64,000 nt of DNA from NCBI GenBank assembly GCA_963854735.1, contig OY978097.1:2418001-2482000 (forward strand), in the 5' to 3' direction. This document shows, piece after piece, positions 31,333 to 43,533 of the stretch. Numbering within the stretch: the stretch's first letter is position 1; every line of letters begins with the position of its first letter. The DNA comes from Marvania coccoides. Lineage: Eukaryota; Chlorophyta; Trebouxiophyceae; Chlorellales; Chlorellaceae. The notes under the pieces are model-generated. The model did not search any database and was not told where the DNA came from. It worked only from the letters and a program-made list of their open reading frames with translations. Made by a program: the position numbers and the translations under genes.

Positions 31333-34300
31333 ATGGCAAGCTTCCGCAGCCCGGGAGACGAGATTTCCCCTTTTCTTTCGTCTCCCAGGGGTACCCCTAG
31401 GAGCGTAGGCGCATTTGCTTCGCGAAGCGTCTCCGGGTTTGGGCTGCCCACTCCGGTAGATCAAATTAAACTGGCACTTGTTCACTCCCGCAACGAGCTC
31501 GTGCTGCTCTTCAGCCGGTACGCTATGAATGGAAAGACAACTCTTCATTTCTTTCCGACGTGCAAAACCAAGGGTTCCCCCTCCAATCTGCAGCAATTTT
31601 CAAATTTCAATAACTTGACTCCCTCCCGTTGCCTTTCTCTCCTTGCAGGTTCATCGCCCGAGGCAAGCCCATTCTGTTGCCCCACCACGTTCAGGACGAG
31701 CTGCATCGCGTGTGCGAAGAGGTCAACAACCCTGCGCTGAAAACCAGCGATTTTGGGTGCGTCCTCAACACTGTGCAAGAGGCCGTCGTGGTGTCTCCCC
31801 GCATTGCGCTGGCGCTCCGGGTGGCCATGGGCGACTGGCACTACCTTCGCATTAACGCGGACGACATGACGGTCGAGGAGATGTCAGTGGCGCACTACCT
31901 CGCGTTCAAAGAGAAACTGGCGCAGGCGCCAGAGCTGCAGGATCGCCACGGCTACGACCCCTTCGTGCTGGAGTTTGACATGCGCCCCTTCACCGCAAAC
32001 TTCCCCAAGATCACGCTGGAGAGCAGCATCGGTAACGGCGTGTCCTTCCTCAACAAAACGCTGAGCGCGAAAATGTTCGGGATTGGCCAAAACGCAGCAG
32101 GAACGCAGCAGATGCTGGATTTTCTGCGCGGGTTCAAGCACGACGGGTCCTCACTACTGCTGTCCCAGCGCGTCAACCACGTCTCCAAGCTGCGGCACTC
32201 GCTGCTGAGGGCTGAGCGGCTGCTGGATCGCCACGAAGACGAGGACCCCATCAGCCGCGTGCAGGGGATGGACGAGCTGGGGTTCCTGCCCGGATGGGGC
32301 GCCACTGTTGGCCGCGTGCGGGAGTCTTTCCAGCTGCTGCTGGACCTCATTCAGGCACCCGATGCTGAGACGCTGGAAAAGTTTTTGGCGCGGCTGCCGC
32401 TGGTGTTCAAGGTCGTAATCCTCAGCCCCCACGGCTACTTTGGGCAGCACAACGTGCTGGGCATGCCCGACACTGGAGGCCAGGTAAAGATTTAATTAAA
32501 TTACGAAAAAATACAACGGAAATTGGTGTTGGTTGAGAATGAAATTTAGTTGGGTTGTTATTTGGTTTACTTGTGCTATTGGTATTTTTTATTATTCTAC
32601 AAAAAAATTGCAGCCTAAGGGCATGTGTCTGGACGCTCAATTCGAACTCCCAGGGCAGGTGCGGTCGGGGAAGAGAAAAGTGCTCGAAACAATTAAATGC
32701 TTGTTTGAATTGCATTTGCATCCAAGCCCAAGCACCATATCTACCACTCCCCCACCGCCCTGTTGCTTCCCTTTCTTTTAGAAACATTCCTTCGCTACGC
32801 TAAAAACACATTTTCCTCAATTTTTTTCTTCTTTTAATGCATTTTACGTATCCTACTATTTTCACCTGTTCCCAACTTTGTTTTCAACCTCCACCAGGTG
32901 GTCTACATCCTGGACCAGGTGCGTGCGTTGGAGCGCGAGCTGCAATCACGGCTGGAGGCGGCTGGGCTGGAGGACGTCAGCCCCGACATCGTGGTGGTAT
33001 CTCGCCTGATCCCCGAGGCCCACGGCACCACCTGCAACGAGCGCCTCGAGCCCATCAGCGGCACCTGCAACGCTCGCATCCTGCGCGTGCCGTTTCGCGA
33101 CAGGGAGGGCCGCATCATGCAGAAGTGGATCTCCAGGTGAGAACTTTAATTTAATTCTGAATATATACTAAAGTATTACAGACCCTCCTCTCAATTTCAA
33201 TTTATCGAACGCATTTTCTTCCATTTAAATCTTGAACGTACAGGTTTGACGTGTGGCCCTACCTGGAGCGCTTCACCATCGATGCCACCAAGGAGATGCT
33301 GGCCGAGCTGGGTGGCAAGCCCCAGTTTGTGATCGGCAACTACTCTGATGGCAACCTGGTGGCCACGCTGATGTGCCACCGCCTGGGAGGGGTCACGCAG
33401 TGCAACATCGCGCACGGTAAGAAATAAATAATTCATTCCAGCTTCTTGTTTAATTCGCCTGATTTTTCTGCTGTGCTAAGGGGAAGTAAAAAAATGCATT
33501 ACCGGGGTTTTCTGAGTTAATATTCTATTAGCTCACCCTCTCCCCTATCCCTCCCAACCTACCGCAGCCCTGGAGAAGACCAAGTACCAGGACGCAGACA
33601 TCTACTGGAAGAAGTTTGAGGACAAGTACCACTTCTCCACGCAGTTCACCGCCGACCTGCTGGCCATGAACCACGCCGACTTCATCGTGACCTCCACCTA
33701 CCAGGAGATCGCGGGACACGCGGAAAGCGTGGGTCAATACGAGTCATACCAGTCCTTCACCATGCCGGGGCTGTACCGTGTGGTGGAGGGCATTGACGTG
33801 TACGACCCCAAATTCAACATCGTTTCGCCTGGCGCTGACCCCGACATCTACTTCTCCTACACCGAGACGGAGCGCCGCCTCACCGGGCTGCACCCTGGGT
33901 TGGAGGAGATGCTGTACTCGGGCGAGTTTGAGGGCGCTGTGGGGCAGCTGGCGGACCGGTCGAAGCCCATTTTGTTCTCCATGGCGCGGCTGGACAAGGT
34001 GAAGAACCTGACGGGGCTGGCGGAATGGTACGGTGCCAACCAGCGCCTGCGCGATGCTGTTAACCTGGTGCTCGTTGGCGGTGTGATTGACCCAGCGCAG
34101 ACGGTGGACCGAGAGGAGCAGGACGAGTGCCGCAAATTGCACTCCATCGTAGAAAAGTACGACATGGGAGGCTGCATGCGGTGGATCGTGGCTCAGAAGA
34201 ACCGCGTGCGCAACGGCGAGCTGTACCGCTTTGTTTGCGACACTGGCGGCGCGTTTGTGCAGCCGGCGCTGTACGAGGCGTTTGGGCTCACCGTGATCGA

Positions 34301-35464
34301 GGCCATGACCTGCGGGCTGCCTACCTTTGCCACGCGCCATGGGGGGCCCGCGGAGATCATCAAGCACCGCAAGAGCGGCTTCCACATCGATCCCTACCAC
34401 GGTGCAGCGTCGGCAGACATCATGGCTGACTTTTTCGAGCGTTGCGCCAAGGAGACGGGATACTGGGAGACCGTGTCCAAGGCGGCCCGCGAACGCATCC
34501 AGAGCAGGCGAGTTTCTTTAATTGGTATCTCCCCGGTGTTTTTCGCTTGTTTATCAACGTTCAGATGTATTATATACTTCTACAGGTACACCTGGGAGAT
34601 CTACGCCAACCGGCTGGTTTCGCTGTGCCACGTCTACTCCTTCTGGAACCACGTCACCAGCCTGGAGAGGCGCGAAACGAAGCGGTATCTGGAGGTGAGG
34701 GGTACTTAATGATGGTTATTTCATATATTCATTGAAGTTGGTGGCAAATTTAAAATCGGGATTCAAACTATACTTTCAGGCGATCTACATTCTGGAGATG
34801 AGGCGGCTGGTTGCGCAGGTGAGAAAATAACTCGAAAAAGACAGCGGGGGTATTTTTTTTCAGATTTTTCAGATTTTTCATATGGATCAAGAATACTCTC
34901 TGCTTTCTTTTCATCTTGTCAAAGCCACCATGGCCCGTTACGCATCAGCATGCGTGTCTTGCCCACGAAGCTTGCTTGCACATTTCGTCCCTGACCAGAA
35001 GAAATATTTATTTTCCAAGCGCCCATTTTTTCATTTAGCCCAAACCTCCTACTTGCACCGAGCTTACTTTTAGCCTTAAATTCTGCAGTGTGAGGAAAGA
35101 ATGAGGGCAAACGGTCAGCTCGAGGCGCATGAAGGGGAGCCTTCACCACAATAATCTATTAAATGGTTTACATCATGCTTCCCCATTCTCTTAGCCCCTC
35201 CACCCTGCATTTTCTCAACCTCTTGCTGATTTGTTATTTGCATGATATGAATTGTTATTTGGGCCATGGTGCTGTCCACATGATTTTGGAAATTTACTTC
35301 ACTTCTGTGCGGTTATCTCTGTCTCTACTAGAACTATGTATGCGCACATTTTTTCCCTCTCACCCCATCCCTGAAATATGCAGCTCCCTGAGGTATCGCG
35401 CAGCGAAGTCGAGAAGGAGCTTGGCGCTGATGACCATGCCCGCGTGGGTTTTGGCGCCCAATAA
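31333..35464 (+). CDS. SUS: Sucrose synthase (plant type, GT4)
   Basis: Eight exons: 31333-31517, 31649-32483, 32898-33136, 33244-33416, 33568-34507, 34586-34694, 34780-34818, 35384-35464; 866 aa. The enzyme reversibly converts sucrose and UDP to UDP-glucose and fructose in the cytosol. It is collinear with Arabidopsis SUS1: [73 protein letters not shown] and the catalytic [20 protein letters not shown] with the E-x7-E pair. The N-terminus is about 30 residues longer than in land plants and Ser/Pro/Arg-rich (SSPRGTPRS), a possible phosphorylation region. Intron 6 (34508-34585 by coordinates) has a GC donor (AGCAG|GCGAGT). AATAAA overlaps the stop codon. Confidence 0.93.
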
Positions 35465-36198
35465 AGAAGCGGCATTTTTTTTTAACGCACACGCCGCGCA
35501 TGCATGCACCAATAGTGTTAATGGTGTTGAGCATAAATAAACGATTCGCAGTCATATCTTTTCCCTTTGCCTGATTTCTGTTGCTTTTTGCCAATAAATT
35601 TTCTGCACTTTCAAAGAAGTTCTTTCCCTCGACGTCGATGAGGTAGCTTCCCCTTTTCTGAGGCCAATTTCATTAAAGCGTACTAAATTTGTAACCTAAA
35701 GTTGTCTGGGGCTATGCATTTTCACTTTAAGACGCGACTGATACGCCATGAAGGATGTTTTAGTGCCCTGCCGTTGCCCACCGATGTCTTACCCCAGAGC
35801 CCTCAAAATCAAGCTGGTCTAGAGAAAATCAATCCATGCAACCAAGGAGTGCCAAGACCGCCGTCACTTACTCTTGTATGCCGTCCGCATCTATCTCTTT
35901 AAATTTAAATTTATCCCGGCCACCGTTGTGATCTTCGCCGATTACCGCCATAAGCCTGTGGTCGTCACTCATACGTGAGTGATAGCACTGGGTCCCACAG
36001 TGAGAGATTCGGGCTTTCCATCTCCATGCATGCTGCACAGAAGAAAGTTGACAGGGCACTTGCGCTTGCGCCTTCAGCAGCCAAATGAATACATATTTAT
36101 TTATTTTTTGGCGAAAATCGATTAAAAAAATTAATGCAGAAACTTGCTGTTAAAATATCAAAATAGCATCCAATCCACTGTTCAAAATTTAGGCAAAG
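35465..36198. other. Spacer between sucrose synthase and SEN54
   Basis: AT-rich 734 bp. Apart from the possible small minus-strand gene near 35972, no gene or repeat was recognised. Confidence 0.4.
35730..35972 (-). CDS. Possible very small gene
   Basis: The minus strand reads MSDDHRLMAVIGEDHNGG, then a Lys/Phe/Asp-rich stretch to GIQ, directly followed by a perfect GTAAGT donor (~35868). A downstream acceptor (GGCAG) would add ALKHPSWRISRVLK and a stop. The pyrimidine tract is weak and no family is recognised. Confidence 0.25.
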
Positions 36199-37801
36199 AT
36201 GGTCGACCGCACGAAATATTCGGCGGCCATCTTTCGTCGCGGATTGAAAAAAGAGCTGTTTGATGACGGCGATGAGACGATGCCCGAAGATCTTGAGCTG
36301 GAGATGAAGCTGAAGGAACTTTTGAAGATCTGGAAACTCCCCCGCACAGGGTGAGTCAATTTTGTTCTTTTACCACTGCCGTCGCCGCCTCGTTCCTTTC
36401 TATTTTCCCTCTTGTCTCTAAATGCACCTCACATAACTTATGATGCTGCGCAGAAAGGAGCTTTCGGCGGCGATCTGGCGGCCCCAGCACCGCGCTGCGG
36501 AGGTTGTGCTGCAGAAGGGTCGTCTGTTCAGCCACTTGGGCTTCACGTGGGGCAAACGCCTGTTCCTGCACATCGAGGAGATAGTGTGGGTGTGGGGATG
36601 GCGTAAATAATGAATCTGTATGGCAATTTGAGTGCTTCTTTTCACCTACATTTTTTCCTTTCATAATTTTTGCAGCTACATGATGGACCGAGCCAACCTG
36701 CTGCTGTTTGTGGACTTGCCTGGCGGAAAGAAGATCGTTTCGCTGCACGAAGCCTACGAAATCATGGTGAATTCACTTTTGGGGCAATAGCAACATTGTT
36801 TAGTAATATTATTGACGAAAGCAGATTTTTTTTCCCTCGCTTCAGTTGGGAGCTGGTGTGTCGATGGACATGTACGTAATATACTGCAAGATGATGCGGG
36901 CTGGGTACATCATTCAGAGGTGAGCGAATATAATCCAAGCAGCAGCTCTGAAATGGGGGGGAGGGTGTCTGCGAATTTATTTTGACGTGCTTTTTAAATT
37001 CTGCAGGCACCCATCTATGTGGACGCTCAAGTCCACGGAGTCGCCCACACAAATCTGGGCACCGCCCGAGCCGTCCCTCGTCACGCAGCAAACCCTAGCT
37101 GCGCCCCGCGCAGCACCAGCGGCGGCGGCAGAAGCTCCCCCGCCAGCAAAGCGCCAGAGAGTGCAGAAAGACGTGGAGACAAAGCCGGCTGCAACACACG
37201 CTACCGCCACTGCCACCGCAAAATGGTGGCCGGATGAGGGGCATTGGTGGAAGCAGGCGGGCGAGGGCGCCGCCGGGGCAGCGGCAGCATTGTTCGAGGG
37301 GCTGCCTCGGTGTGAGGTGGAGGAGGAGGACAAGGGCAGGGCTCCCCCCGCCTTCAACATGCAGCCCCTCGCCACGCTGATGCCCACAGATCTGGCGGAC
37401 ATTGGGACTATCGAAGCGGGCAAAAAGATGCTGGTGAGCAATTTTTTTCACGTTCTGATTTCGCCTTTTCTTACAGTTTGCATGAATTTTAAACATAAAA
37501 ATATATATATATATATGTATATATATATGTGTGTAATACTCTCTTTCTTTTTTTCCTGTCCTGTCTGCAGCACTTTGATGTGTACCCTGCAAACAGCCAC
37601 TTCAGCCGCAAGGCTTCAGGCAGGCCCTCGTTTGTGTGCAGCGTCTGCCCGGCCGGGATGCCACCCCCAGTGGCGATGATGAACGCGGCGGACCAGGCAT
37701 CCAACGGCATCCCCGTGAGGTACGCCACCGTGGAGCACGGCGACATTGGGTTCTACGCTGCTGCGCGTACCGTGCTGCCCAACATTTTCCAGAGGCAGTA
37801 A
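36199..37801 (+). CDS. TSEN54: tRNA-splicing endonuclease subunit SEN54 (TSEN54)
   Basis: Six exons: 36199-36350, 36454-36585, 36676-36766, 36846-36919, 37007-37433, 37571-37801; 368 aa. SEN54 is a non-catalytic subunit of the heterotetramer that removes tRNA introns. The N-terminal domain has VVLQKGRLFSHLGFTWGKRL, HIEEIVYMMDRANLLLFVD, VSLHEAYEIM and MDMYVIYCKMMRAGYIIQR. The C-terminal block LHFDVYPANSHFSRKASGRP and IPVRYATVEHGDIGFYAA matches the conserved end of the family. The middle is a low-complexity Ala/Pro linker with a KRQR cluster. All junctions are GT-AG and close in phase; intron 5 carries a TA/TG microsatellite. Confidence 0.9.
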
Positions 37802-38133
37802 AGGTGGATTTTCTCTTAACCTGGCAAGAATTCGACAAGTTCGGGGCTAGAAGCATGTGCACATGAAACAAGCTTCTCTCCATCGCAGTAGCAGCCAGTT
37901 GTAATATGTGCTGGGGAAGTGCGGCGGCAGACTTGCAACGGTTTGAGAGGAGAAGAAGAAAGCAAAAAGTTCTGGGTGATAAACTATATAACAATTACAT
38001 TTATCTCAATCAAACTTTAAAGCTTCTAGCCACACACCAGTACTGCGAGTGCTGTGCGCTGCTCTGAGCCGAAGTCGTCATTGTTATTATTTGAAATCGG
38101 GGTTCCCTTAAAACACACACGAAAAGCTATAAG
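37802..38133. other. Spacer downstream of SEN54
   Basis: AT-rich, no gene; contains TGTAA-type sequence near 37900 that could serve 3'-end formation. Confidence 0.4.
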
Positions 38134-38324
38134 CTACAGAAGAATTTGAATCGGTCTTTGATTGTGGTACACTCGATAAGTGACTGGACGACGAGAGAAA
38201 CCTTTTTGAGGAACTGTGCACCTACTATAGGCGTCCTCCCCCTGGGGTCTCTTTACATCTTATTTCTGTTAAGAAATAAGACTGAGCTTAACTATCCTCA
38301 GTGCTTATTGGGCATATGAAAAAA
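38134..38324 (+). repeat. Dispersed repeat, copy 2
   Basis: Same orientation and about 90% identical to 18935-19126, 19 kb away. Both end GGGCATATGAAAAAA. Sequences outside these limits do not match. Confidence 0.75.
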
Positions 38325-38643
38325 GCACAACATTGTCAATCGAAGCACGAAGCACAAATCCACAAAGAAGGGCCTTCTTTCCTAACGATACCTTCCAAAT
38401 ACGATACCACCCTAACACAGTAAGTTCCAACGCCTGGCCAGAAACTCTGACATTCGATCTGCCCTTGGGGAGCGCCCTTGGGAGATTGCAAAGGCGGCGG
38501 GATGGCCCTGGGAATTCACAAAATACGACCGCCCATTCTTATCAAACGCACACACGAAGAGATCCTAAGCCGGCCAGAGCCCAACTCTTGAGTCCACAAA
38601 GCCAATATCTGCTCTCCCCTCGATCAGACACACTGCTTCTGCT

Positions 38644-38829
38644 TCATCCACCCTGGATAGCCGCAATGTGCACCGTCTTGGCGTTGAAGCTGCGAGACGC
38701 CTCGACATCAGCGCCAGCTTCCAAACGAACCTTAGCCACGGTGTGGCCCCTCATCACTACTAGATGCAGTGGAGCTGCATTGTGGGCGTCCCTGGGGGCT
38801 GCGGCAGCGATACTTCCCAGCGCAGCAAG
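38644..38829 (-). pseudogene. Ankyrin-repeat gene relic
   Basis: An open minus-strand frame reads AAPLHLVVMRGHTVAKVRLE, then AGADVEAS...NAKTVHIAAIQGG and stops. This is about one and a half ankyrin repeats (TPLHLA..GH...V..LL..GADV). Stops flank it on both sides and no exons were found around it. Confidence 0.5.
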
Positions 38830-38902
38830 TCATCCTGGCATCCAAATAAAACTCCCATTTGCTCGCTTGTCATGGCCTTATATTTCTGATTCAATCCTGT
38901 AG

Positions 38903-39742
38903 ATGCACCGATGAGGAAGAGATGCCCGGAATTTATTTATTTATGAACGAGACGAACAAAAAAAATAAAAAAATGCTGTTAAGGCTTGCCAAGAAGGTGC
39001 GCAGCCTTGAAAAAATACAAACCTATATTTTAAATATTTTACTTCGTGCTAATGCGGTCGTAGCGCTTAGAAGGTCAAAGCCTGCCACCGCAGCAGCGTT
39101 CACAGCATCATGCTGAGAACTTTTCACCTGGTTGAAGAAGCGTAAAGCGCAAAGCGCAAAGAAGAGCTGATAAACGATGGGTAGATGAAGGCGTCCCTTC
39201 CTGTGGGCCCCACTTGAACTGCTTCAGCAAATTAGGGCGGAACTGGGTCGTCTGCCACCTTTATGGGGCTTGCAAAGAGAGCCAGTGGGGAGGGTGAAGT
39301 GGGGGCACGTATGTAACTTAAGAGAGGATGCAGGAGATAAAACAATATAATTGTTAAGAAAAGAAGAAGAAAGAAACGAATATGTGCTTGAACTACCCTC
39401 CGAGTATTGGGCATGAACGAAAATATGTAAATGAATTCAAACAAAAAAGTCATATCTGCCTTCGGCAAATCTTCACAAAGTAACTCTCGGTTTATAACGA
39501 TGCTCAGTAGTAGCCGTAGTGGTAAAAACGATTCATACGCATCACGTCGTTTGGGAACGGGAACCTAGAATTGAGTGAGGAGGTCAGAAGACAAAGCGAA
39601 AGAGAGGAAAAGATAAGAAAGAAGAGAAGAAAAGAAACAAAAGAAAAATCGCAAGGCATGTTTTGTAATTTATTAGGTTATGAAGAGCAAAAGGAAAACT
39701 GGGAGATAACGTTGTTCAACCATGGCGGTACCAGCGTGAACG
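38903..39742. other. Spacer, no gene seen
   Basis: AT-rich, with purine-rich runs (39585-39650) and no coding block; includes the 3' flank of the first SBP gene. Confidence 0.5.
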
Positions 39743-42642
39743 TCAGCAGCAGCTGTATATAGACAATGTTCGCAGCAGCAAGGCCACAAGGGTCGCAACC
39801 ACCAGCAGGATGCCGCGATGTCCCAGCAGACGCGCGATCAGCGAGGGAGAGGGCGGCCCCACATCGTGCTGAATCCCGCGCAAAACCACCACCGACGGCC
39901 AGTCGATGACTTTTTGCCGGGGACCTACTACCTCCTCTTCAACCACCACCTCTCGCCTGGCTGAAGACCCGCCCGCCTGGCTGGCCACCAGCCCCTCCTC
40001 TCCCGCAATCCCCTGCTTCTGCAGCCACATCAGCACCGGAGCGTTGTCCACCATAGCAGCAAACTCAGCGGGGGAAGGGGTGGGGTCGGCGCCCGTCCCT
40101 TTGACGAGCCACAGCCCCTCTCCGCCAGCAAACAGCGACGTTAGCGCGGACGCCATGGCGCCTCCGTCGTCCAGAAGCGCCGCCAGGTGGAGGGGGGTGA
40201 GGGCATGCCGCCCGGCTGCAGGCTCGCAACGCCACGTGTGGCCCACGGTCTCTGCCCACTGTGCCAGCACGGGAAGCGTGGCGTCGCGGCGGGACAGCAC
40301 CGCGAGGTGCAGCAGGCCGAAGCCTCGCGGAGAAGCCGTCCATCTTTCTTCCAAAGCTTCAGCGGGGCTGCAGCCCACGGGAACCGTCGCCGGCAGGATG
40401 TGGCGCAGCAGCGCGGGCCAGCAGCGCACCAAGCAGGTGGCGGCCACGCTGCGAGCGACAGCGGCCACACGGGCGTCACTTGACTCTGAAGAGGTGGCGC
40501 CCGTTCGCCGCCTCTGATGCTCCAGCACTACCCCCACGCTACGAACCAACGAGTTGACGGCTTCCGGATCCGCCGCAGCCTCTGCCTCAAGCTGGCGCAG
40601 CTCCGCCACGGCGTCCGTGTCGTCAATGGCAACAAACGGAGCGGAGCCGCTCAACAGGGCGCCCCGCTGCGCCTCGAGGAAGTGCAGCCCCTCCTCCAGG
40701 TCCCACACCGCAAACTGTATCCACTCGTGGCCGCCCTCCTCCGCAGGGCCGCCTGACCGCAGCACCTCCAGGTCGGGTGTGGCCTCCCCTCGTCGGCACA
40801 CCAGCCAGTCGTTGCTGGAAGCGAGATTGTCGCCCAGCACCGCAAATGGCACGCGATCCCCCGGCAACGCCGCCAGCGGGAGCACCACAGCCACGCTGGG
40901 AATGTTGTTTGTGACGGTGACCGTGGTTTGGATGTCTGCTCCAACGACCGAAGTTTCGGTGCCTATTTGCGACATGACGTAGCCGTCGGGGCCGTCAAAG
41001 GCGGCAGGGGGGATGAGGGCGGGGCCGCACGCCAATGCGGCGTCCAGCAGCCCCTTGGAGCCGCTGCCGCGCAGGCGGGCCGTCTCGTCTGGCGTGAGCA
41101 GAGCGTCCATGGTGATGTAGGTGCATCCAGGGCGCACGTTGGGCATGAAATAAGTCTGCAGGGGGTCCATGGAAACACAATTGAGCATTTTTGGGGGATA
41201 AAAGGGGGTGGCGAGAGGAGGGAAATACATGGCACGGCTGAAGAACTTTCGAGCTTCTCCACACGTTGCAGAAAGGCAGTGAACGAACTTCAAAGGGGCA
41301 AAACTCGCCTGCGAGACCGACAGATCCAGCATTTGCTGCAGGGCATTGGCTACTTGAGGTGGCAGTTGGTCGGGGTGGACATTGAACAGCTTGAAGCTCG
41401 AGCGAACCAGCCCAAGAGGGGGATCAAACGCGGGCAGAGGCTCTGCCAGCGCCGTAAGCGCCTCCTCCAGCGAGGGCGGGGCCAGTGGCGGCGGCGGCAG
41501 CGGCAGCGGCGCAGCGTTTCCAGAAGCCTGCTGCGGCGGCGGAAACTGCTGGGGGATGTCCTCCGGCAGCATGGGGCACAGCAGCTCCGCCAGTGCCTCC
41601 TCCAGGTAGGCGTCGTCTCCATCCAGACCAGGATCGACCCCTAAGTCCAGAGAGGCGTTGTCGTTGGGTGCGTACAGCGGAATGTTGAAGGAGATGCCGC
41701 CCAGCGCCACAGCATCCTCTGAACCGTACGGCTGGGTGGGGGAGTACCCTCCCACGGTAGTCGTGGGGGCCGCTCCCCCAGAAGTCGAGGTGGACCAAGA
41801 CTGAAGGGAGAAGCGGCCGCCGCTGCCGCCGGGGTGACTCTCTGAGCTGTGCTGCTTGGTGGGGAGCTGCTCGGAGAGGAGCTCATCCGAGCAGGGGGAG
41901 GGCAGATCGGAGTTGTTGTTGCTGCCGCCGTTGGCGATTCTCTCAGGGAAGTCGAGGTCGTCGAGCTGGGCGGCATCGACGCGGCGGCGGCGGGCCGTGG
42001 AGGGCCCTGGGGGGTTGACCTGACGGGCTGCGCGCGCCTCCTTGCGGCGGGCGTTGTGCGACTTGAGCTTCATGCGGCAGGACCGCCGTGCGCCGTCAAA
42101 GTCGCCCAGCGGCTGAAAGCGGCCGCACTGCTGGCAGAACCGCATGTGGTGGCCGTTGACCACCATCTGGGGGAGGGAGGCGTGTGCTCGACAGATGCGG
42201 AAGCGCTGCAATGAAAGCGGGAGAGAGGAGAGGAGAAGTACCAGGGAGGAAATGTGAGAGCGGGGCGTTGGTGGAGAATATGCGGTGTGAATTGAAGGGG
42301 CGCCGTATTTGCCCTGGAGAAAATGGAGCTTGCCGAGCGAAAATACTTGCCTTGTGATACGCTTTTGGCAGAGAACCGGCGCACCCCGAAACCTACGATT
42401 GAAAAAAGCGTGCACGAAATTGTAAAATTTGCGTGGCTTGACCCTCCCATGTACGCTCACTTATGTTGATGTATCTAAAACCAGGGTGGGGTGGAGCAGC
42501 AATGGCTCCCAAGCAGCTGAAATACCGTCACATCTGTGAAGGGGGGGCTCACCTGGCACTCAAACGACAGCTCATTCCTCTCTCTCAACGTGTGTGACGA
42601 TTCAGCCCCATTGGCGAGAGAGGCGGGCTGCACTAAAGACAT
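39743..42642 (-). CDS. SBP-box transcription factor 1 (ankyrin-like region, C-terminal TM)
   Basis: Three exons on the minus strand: 42642-42553, 42392-42351 (42 nt), 42205-39743; 864 aa. Joined exons build the SBP DNA-binding domain: FECQ-VSGCAGSLPKAYHK-RFRICRAHASLPQM, then RFCQQCGRFQPLGDFDG and the NLS-bearing RRSCRMKLKSHNARRKE. Zinc ligands C, C, C, H of finger 1 are present, but the His of finger 2 (normally CQQC.RFH) is Gln. After a low-complexity region come ankyrin-like blocks (RGFGLLHLAVLSRRD; LTPLHLAALLDDGG) and a C-terminal hydrophobic helix (GILLVVATLVALLL). SBP proteins bind GTAC cores; large members such as Chlamydomonas CRR1 and Arabidopsis SPL1/12 share the ankyrin region. Intron 2 has a GC donor (CACAAG|GCAAGT). 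Confidence 0.88.
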
Positions 42643-43533
42643 TAGTTGTCAAACGTTTTTTTAATCTTGGCACGAACTATGCTGCTGTATTCTAGATGTA
42701 TGCTAGAAAACCATGTTGAAACGAGAGGGCAACAACTTGTACAAACTAATCTTCCAAAAAAATATGAAATATCTGCAAGGGGCCACAATCTCGAAAAAAA
42801 TGCTGCCTTGCATTTTATAATGTACCATTACTGCATGGCGCATTTCGAGTGTTACTCTGCTGGCAGTAAGTGTGGATAGGCTTAAAAAGCACGGCAGCGA
42901 ATGTCACAAGCTCAAGCTCTTCCTGGGGGCGCGACTGGAGTGCAGTAGCCGACGGCCTGCATCCTTAAACTGCGGTACAAATTTCAATCAGAAGAGAAGT
43001 CAGAAGATGAACATGGAAACCTTTGGTTGAATAAGCAGATAGAGGCCATAGATACAACGCCCCACTAACGGATCCATATAATTGATTCAAGAATTAGAAA
43101 GACTCGTCGGTCGTCGGTGCTGCTAGGAGTCAAATTCGGAAAAGAAAAAACAAAGGAAGAATCGCACGAAGCAGGCCCAAGGGCTGCAATTTCATACTGA
43201 CGAGGGAGGGGGGGGGTCATAGACTAAAGCGATACATCACATAAAAAGAGCTCGTCATCGATAAATATAAAAAAGGGAGTTGGGGGAAAAAAGAAAAGAC
43301 CGAAAGATGGAATTGAGTCTTGATACAAGAAAAAGACTAACAATAAAAAAAGCATGTGCGTCAAAATTAAACCGAGTTAAAAGAGAAAAAAGAACTTGAC
43401 ACCAAAAGAGATGAACTACGGGGGAAAAAAAATGAAGTGATAATCGAATATTTAATATTTTTTCGAAGTTTGTCAGAGAAATGCCATTTTTTTTTATATT
43501 TGCAGGGCATTATTTATTTCCAGCTTTCTTAAT
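42643..43533. other. Spacer between the tandem SBP genes
   Basis: 891 bp, AT-rich, with a G run at about 43205-43216. It must hold the promoter of SBP gene 1 and the 3' region of SBP gene 2. No further gene seen. Confidence 0.5.

Noticed and set aside
38333..38902. 189-aa open frame on +
   Set aside because: Overlaps the ankyrin relic on the other strand, follows directly on a repeat, and has no domain or splice context.
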